Shown: piece by piece, positions 59,977 through 64,000 of the stretch
Layout: every line of letters starts with the position of its first letter
How positions within the stretch are numbered: position 1 is the first letter of the stretch
Source: Parascedosporium putredinis
Taxonomy: Eukaryota > Ascomycota > Sordariomycetes > Microascales > Microascaceae
Assembly: GCA_949357655.1 (NCBI GenBank)
Contig: CASHTG010000001.1
Location: 496,001-560,000, forward strand
DNA: 64,000 bases
Reading direction: 5' to 3'
Position numbers and translations under genes: made by a program
Notes under the pieces: model-generated
The model's database searches: none
Seen by the model: the letters and a program-made list of their open reading frames with translations, nothing else
What the model was told of the DNA's origin: nothing

Positions 59977-60803
59977 ATGGGGCTCAATCTCAATCTGTCA
60001 GCCTCGATCAACGTGTTCAAGCTCATAACGAGGCCCTACTTGTGTCTGCCCCATTGTACCGTCCCTACCTTTACGGACCTGCCCATTCCTCTCGATTCCG
60101 TGCTCAAGCAACAGGGGAAGAAGGTCGACATCCGCGCCGTCGTCCTCGATAAGGATGACTGCTTCGCTATACCTGATTCCAATGAGGTGTATCAGCCCTA
60201 CAAGGTACGCGGCCATCCAAGCTCCTCCGTTTCTCAGGCGGTAGAGCCTCGTTTCTCCAGCGCGCGCGCGTCTTCCACTCACACCAACTCATTTAGCAAC
60301 ATTTTGAAGCCCTGAAAAAGGCATACCCGGGAAGGCGCCTCTTGATCGTGTCCAACACGTCGGGCGCCACGTCTTGGGATCCTCAGAGAAAAATGGCCCA
60401 GGCGCTCGAGGAGGAGACGGGGATCCCTGTCCTCACGCACTCGGACAAGAAACCCGGTTGCGGCTCCGAGGTCATGGAGTACTTCCGAAAGCATCCCGAG
60501 ACGGGCGTGACGAGCCCCTCGCAAATCGCCGTTGTCGGCGACCGGCTGACGACCGACATCATGATGGCCAACATGATGGGGGCCTGGGGCTTTGGGTCAA
60601 GGACGGTGTTGTTCCTCTGGCTAAGAAAAGCATGGTAAGTCTAGCCCCTGAGGAATCGGGACTTAACTACCCCCACCTACCACGGCCTGCTCTTGGCTTC
60701 AAACTGACTTTGGGTGGCCTGGCAGTTTTCGAAGCTGGAGAGAAAGTTTGTCGGGACCATCTGGGCGAGAGGATATCAGCCAAATCCACCCGCCGACTCG
60801 TGA
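59977..60803 (+). CDS. GEP4: mitochondrial phosphatidylglycerophosphatase
   Basis: Gep4 dephosphorylates phosphatidylglycerophosphate at the matrix side of the inner membrane, a step of cardiolipin synthesis. Exons are 59977-60204, 60297-60634 and 60726-60803; 214 residues. It is a HAD phosphatase: nucleophile motif I is VVLDKDDCFAIPDSNEVYQP, motif II is LLIVSNTSGA, and the acidic motif is IAVVGDRLTTDIMMANMMGA. TRPYLCLPHCTVPTFTDLP near the N-terminus is typical of the family. A single lost T near 60592 (GGCTTTGGGTCAAGG) separates MMGAWGF from WVKDGVVPLAKKS; with it the last exon joins in phase and ends GYQPNPPADS. The in-frame GTG upstream at 59959 is not used as start; ATG 59977 is. Confidence 0.95.
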
Positions 60804-61210
60804 TACCCCGGCCCCCAACGCGCTTTGGGGCTCCGTATCCCCTGGCAAGCATGCGATGTGATGTATGAGGCACGCGAGGCGTGAGATGTCGAAGAAATTT
60901 TGTACGAGTGTATATGTATAATGGTTCTAGCAAGTGTTTACTTCATCTTTGCCTTGGTCCTATTTTCCATTTCCTGTAGATTAGATACTTTAAGTGTATA
61001 GACACCTCCACGTCTGGCTTTCTTAATGTGGAATCCATGACGGGCGAGCTAAAGGTCCTTTGATGGCCATTCGCCATCTCTATCATAACCCGTACCTTCG
61101 CATCTTCCTACGTATGTCGTGCTTGCTCCTAATGTCCTTGGATTTAAAGTCTTGAACCACCCCCACCCCCAATAAGATGTCCTTTTTCCCCGTGCTCATC
61201 CCCCGCTTCC
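60804..61210. other. convergent intergenic region, GEP4 to hydrolase gene
   Basis: Short 3' flanks of two converging genes. A possible small last exon of the hydrolase gene (AG acceptor near 61224) would fall at the right end; otherwise I see nothing. Confidence 0.45.
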
Positions 61211-62049
61211 TCACCTACCAAAAGAATGAGGCGGACGCAGTACCTCGGCGAGGAACGCCATGATCGGGTACATCTCCTCCCTTGTGCGCGGCATATCCAC
61301 GTCCTTCCTCCCCCACTTGACCCTGCGCACGCTCTCAAACTCCCTCTCGGCGTACTCCACGTCTTCGGCCCCGACCTGGACCATGAGGGCCGGGCTCCTA
61401 GATTTCCTCCGCCCGCTCAACGTCGACACCATTGACGGCGGCAGCGGGCCCCCAATCGAGACCACGCCCTTGAGCGTCCCCGGTCGCCGCCGCCGCCGCC
61501 GCTACCGCCGCTCGCGCGCCCAGGCCCCGCGCCCTCTCGTTCCTCCTCGACCCTCGGCGGATTCGCCACGCGGGCCGCCAGCCCCAGCGCCAAGGAGCCC
61601 CCTGCCCGAAACCAAAGAGAATGACGTCGTCCATCTCCCAGCCCAGCTTCTCGATCAAGAGGCCCTTGACGAGCACGTCCAACACCACGGCGCCCGCGCG
61701 GTCGAACCCGGGATCCGCGGCAATGTCCTCCGTCGCCGGGTCGAGCGTCACGTCGTCCCCCAGTGGAAATGGGTCGGCCCCGCGCCCACTCCCGCCGCCG
61801 CCGCAGGGGAAGAGGCGTCGGGGAGGAGGCTGGGCGGGAGGACGGCGGGCCCCGCACGGCGATGGCTGTGACGCCCGGGAGGTTCATGCCGCGGGCAAAG
61901 TTGGCAAAGGAGACCTCGTTGTCGCCGAAACCGTGGAATAGCACGAGGAAGGCGGTGGTGGATTCTGGGGGTGAGGGGAAGGAGACGGCGACGTGGAGTG
62001 CCGGCGCGAGAGAGGCAAAATCCGCCTTGGTGGCGATCTTGGGCGGCAT
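61211..62049 (-). CDS. acyl-protein-thioesterase-like alpha/beta hydrolase, catalytic residues altered
   Basis: The fold is that of the phospholipase/carboxylesterase family: TTAFLVLFHGFGDNEVSFAN, NLPGVTAIAVRGPAVLP and HFHWGDDV, then GWEMDDVILFGFGQGGSLAL, LKGVVSIGGPLPPSM and SPALMVQVGAEDVEYAEREF, ending REEMYPIMAFLAE. In active members the nucleophile lies in GFSQGG; here it reads GFGQGG, with codon GGG. The C-terminal segment that should hold the catalytic His reads KDVDMPRTREEM and has none. The protein is thus probably not a serine hydrolase, or belongs to a divergent subfamily. Frame changes near 61870, 61765, 61598 and 61470 look like lost bases in C/G runs, so a base error at the Ser codon cannot be ruled out. 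The 3' end is uncertain: reading on gives EVLRPPHSFGR and a stop at 61211, but a GTACTG donor after LAE could lead to another exon. ATG 62049 is the first in frame. Confidence 0.75.
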
Positions 62050-62410
62050 GGTGATGGAACTTGACGCCAGGAGAGAGACGAAAAAAAAAAAAAAGGTGAA
62101 GGACCCAAGAGAGTAAGTGGTAGCTTGGATGAAGTGCCGAAATATAATGCAAAAGGTTACATGTACCCCGCGTACGGCGCGCCGAATGGTAACGTCGTTG
62201 CTCTATATCGCAAGAAAAAAGGTAGACGTGAGAAAGTGGAAGCAGGTACTTACTCATTTTCAAACTCTGAAGATATTCATCAAATTCCTCCACTTCCGCA
62301 TCATTAATACTCGATTCCCACGTTTTCCAAAGAGTCCAAAAACACAACGTCCCCCGCTGACCCTTATCCCCTATCCCAAACCAAAAGGAACAAAGATAAA
62401 TAAATAAAAA
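62050..62410. promoter_or_regulatory. bidirectional promoter, hydrolase and CutC genes
   Basis: Only 361 bp separate the two start codons, so the promoters must overlap or abut. An A run (62080-62093) lies near the minus-strand start, and the sequence is A/T-richer than its flanks. No specific site was recognised. Confidence 0.5.
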
Positions 62411-63220
62411 ATGCCCCAAATCAACCTAGAAATCCCCATCTTCTCCCCCTCCTCCGCCTCCTCCGCCCTCTCCCACGGCGCCACCCGCCTCGAGCTCAAC
62501 GCCCCGGGCTCCTACCCCGCCGGCGGCCTCACCCCACCCCTATCCGCCCTCGCCTCCCTCCTCTCCTCCTCCTCCTCCTCCCGGTCCCTCCCCGTGCCCC
62601 TCCGCATCATGATCCGACCCCGCGGGCCCCTCCCCCACCCACCCCGGACTTCCTCTACTCCCCTCCGAGATCGACGCCATGCTCGCCAGCATCCGCCACT
62701 TTAAAGCATCAGGGCTCCTCGACCCCTCCCGCGGCGACGGCTTCGTCTTCGGCATCCTCCGCCCCTCCTCCTCCTCCTCCTCTGCCGCCGTTGTACTAGA
62801 CTCCGACGCCAACGCCAGGCTCGTTACCGAAGCCAAGCCCTTTGGCTGCACTTTCACCGCGCCTTCGACTCCCTCCTCGCCCGTCCCGAATGCGCGTCCG
62901 TTCAGGACCACATCGACGCCCTCCTCGCCTGCGGCTTCGACGCCGTCCTTACCTCGGGCGGGCCCGGCAATGCCTCCGACAACCTCGCCCGCCTTGGCGA
63001 CCTCATTCGCGCCGCCGCCGGACGCCTTGATGTGCTCATTGGCGGCGGAGTGAGGGCCTCGGGCGCCGCCGCTCTTCTCGAAGCCGCGGGGGCCGCGAAC
63101 CGCGTCTGGCTCCATAGCTCGTGTATCGGGGCTGGGGAAACGGACGAGGTCGATGCGGGAGAGGTCGCGGCCCTAGTTGAGGTCATCGGAGAGGCTGTCC
63201 TTGGCTCGAAACAAGGATGA
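62411..63220 (+). CDS. CutC family protein (TIM barrel)
   Basis: The family was named for bacterial copper tolerance, but its biochemical function is not firmly settled. The single-exon gene starts at ATG 62411 (MPQINLEIPIFSPSSASSAL, then GATRLELNAPGSYPAGGLTP, the barrel start) and continues PLRIMIRPRG, DFLYSPSEIDAMLASI, DGFVFGILRP, CTFHRAFDSLLA, ACGFDAVLTSGGPGNASDNL, RLDVLIGGGVRASGAAAL and VWLHSSC. HRAFD, LTSGG and GGGVR are the conserved pocket motifs. Length is about 270 residues. Three single-base losses account for the frames: near 62630 and 62663, in C-rich sequence, and near 62855. The Ser-run linkers are a local feature of this copy. It shares a short promoter region with the minus-strand hydrolase gene. 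Confidence 0.88.
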
Positions 63221-63747
63221 GGGCAAGTGTCCTCGCTCCTCATCTCTTTAATCACTTGGTTCGTTGCATGCGTGGCTGATCGTAAGACTAGGGGTCTGTT
63301 GAGAACTGCGCTACAGTTAAGCACAACCGATGTGTGAGCAGGAATAATATATACCCATCTGCACGATAGACAAAGTAGACTATCCTAACATTTAACCCCT
63401 GCTCTGTTTTTCTGGGGCTATTAACGTACAGCATCGATATTTGACATCAAAAGGGACAAAAGCAACGGCCCTTTTCAGTTTACTACCGAAAGAAAGAAAA
63501 CAGGAATTTGGTCCCAACGAGAACGGTTGGGCCCCTGCTTTTCGAAAACTAGAACATAGTTGCGCCCCCTGGAAAACCTGACTGGAAAAATAGACGACAA
63601 GACTCCCGTTTGACCCAATTGATATCATAAACCAGAGCCCAGCCAAAAGATTGTATGGCGTTCTTCTTTATGTAAAAAGACAACCCTTGAAATAACTAGT
63701 AAACATAAAAAGCCCTCTTGGAAAGATACAGAAGTTGTTAACAAGTA

Positions 63748-63778
<31 letters not shown>

Positions 63779-63800
63779 AAAGAGAGAACCGGCGAGGGGC
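63221..63800. other. convergent intergenic region, CutC to edge gene
   Basis: Two 3' flanks. A GA microsatellite occupies 63753-63777, 24 bp from the stop codon of the next gene. No gene seen. Confidence 0.5.
63753..63777. repeat. (GA)12 microsatellite
   Basis: An uninterrupted GA dinucleotide run of 25 bases in the 3' flank of the minus-strand gene at the right edge. Seen directly. Confidence 0.9.
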
Positions 63801-64000
63801 TCACTTGCGCAACTTGCGAGCGACAGCACCTGCGTCTTCACTCTCTTCCTCTTCCACCTCTCCCATACCCTCGATGCTCGAAGGCCCGGGTGCCATTTGC
63901 ACCCACTCTCCATCCGAGGTCCACACGCCCGCTTTGGTGTAATCCAATCCAGTACGCCCGTCGAGGTAGCCGAACCGAAAGTATTCGTTGAGACCGAGGT
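63801..64000 (-). CDS. C-terminus of an unidentified protein (cut by window edge)
   Basis: An open frame enters from the right edge and stops at TGA 63801-63803. The last 66 codons read LGLNEYFRFGYLDGRTGLDY, then TKAGVWTSDGEWVQMAPGPS, then an acidic Glu-rich stretch and a basic end, ARKLRK. Codon use is C/G-ending like the other genes here, supporting a real exon. I do not recognise the family. Only the last exon is visible, and no start or intron can be placed. Confidence 0.6.
   Translation of the reverse strand, partial: LGLNEYFRFGYLDGRTGLDYTKAGVWTSDGEWVQMAPGPSSIEGMGEVEEEESEDAGAVARKLRK

Noticed and set aside
1..64000. CRISPR arrays, prophage, transposase or reverse-transcriptase genes
   Set aside because: No regularly spaced repeats with unique spacers and no motif of these enzymes in any frame; the window is eukaryotic nuclear DNA.

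Overview
The window is nuclear DNA from a filamentous ascomycete, most likely a Sordariomycete. The evidence is GC-rich coding sequence with C/G-ending codons, short GT..AG introns of roughly 55-250 bp, monocistronic genes on both strands separated by pyrimidine-rich promoters, and gene products that are all typical of Pezizomycotina. I see no CRISPR array, operon, prophage, transposase or reverse transcriptase, and no tRNA or rRNA gene that I could fold.

Layout, left to right: taxilin-like coiled-coil protein (-, 278-2030); mitochondrial presequence protease CYM1/PreP (+, 3421-6594); PXB/DUF3818 protein related to yeast Ypr097w (+, 8635-11283); small Ish1/HeH-type protein (+, about 11989-12573); CAAX protease STE24 (+, 13293-14832); SNF2/RAD5-type helicase (-, 15766-19351); ribosomal protein eL38 (+, 20524-21234); a 5.9 kb gene-poor stretch; mevalonate kinase ERG12 (+, 27153-28847); prenyltransferase alpha subunit RAM2 (+, 31114-33578); mRNA export factor MTR2 (-, 34243-34926); mitochondrial methionyl-tRNA synthetase (+, 35798-38003); NAT9-type acetyltransferase (+, 38547-39668); MUP1-type amino-acid permease (-, 40319-42260); FAM32A/DUF1754 protein (+, 43701-44229); S/T/P-rich putative GPI-anchored protein (-, 46131-47300); a 6.5 kb gene-poor stretch; dolichol kinase SEC59 (+, 53783-56663); ORC2 (-, 57537-59397); PGP phosphatase GEP4 (+, 59977-60803); an acyl-protein-thioesterase-like hydrolase lacking its catalytic Ser and His (-, 61211-62049); a CutC protein (+, 62411-63220); and the C-terminus of an unidentified protein (-, 63801 to the edge).

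Most genes are unrelated housekeeping functions. One theme recurs: ERG12 makes isoprenoid precursors, RAM2 is the shared alpha subunit that prenylates CAAX proteins, STE24 trims the prenylated CAAX end, and SEC59 phosphorylates the polyisoprenoid dolichol. Four isoprenoid-dependent steps lie within 43 kb. They are interspersed with unrelated genes, so this may be chance.

The most important technical observation is that most of the conserved genes are broken by single-base frame changes, nearly all explicable as one or two lost bases in C/G (sometimes A/T) runs. Cell-essential genes such as STE24, ERG12, SEC59 and ORC2 are affected, while taxilin, eL38, NAT9 and the RAM2 core are clean. This pattern fits uncorrected homopolymer contraction in the assembly better than real gene decay. 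Coordinates below therefore run across these shifts, and the frame changes are listed for each gene. I did not find a convincing previously undescribed multi-gene system. The best biological leads are the pseudo-hydrolase at 61.2-62.0 kb, the N-terminal extension of RAM2 and the isoprenoid-gene co-location.
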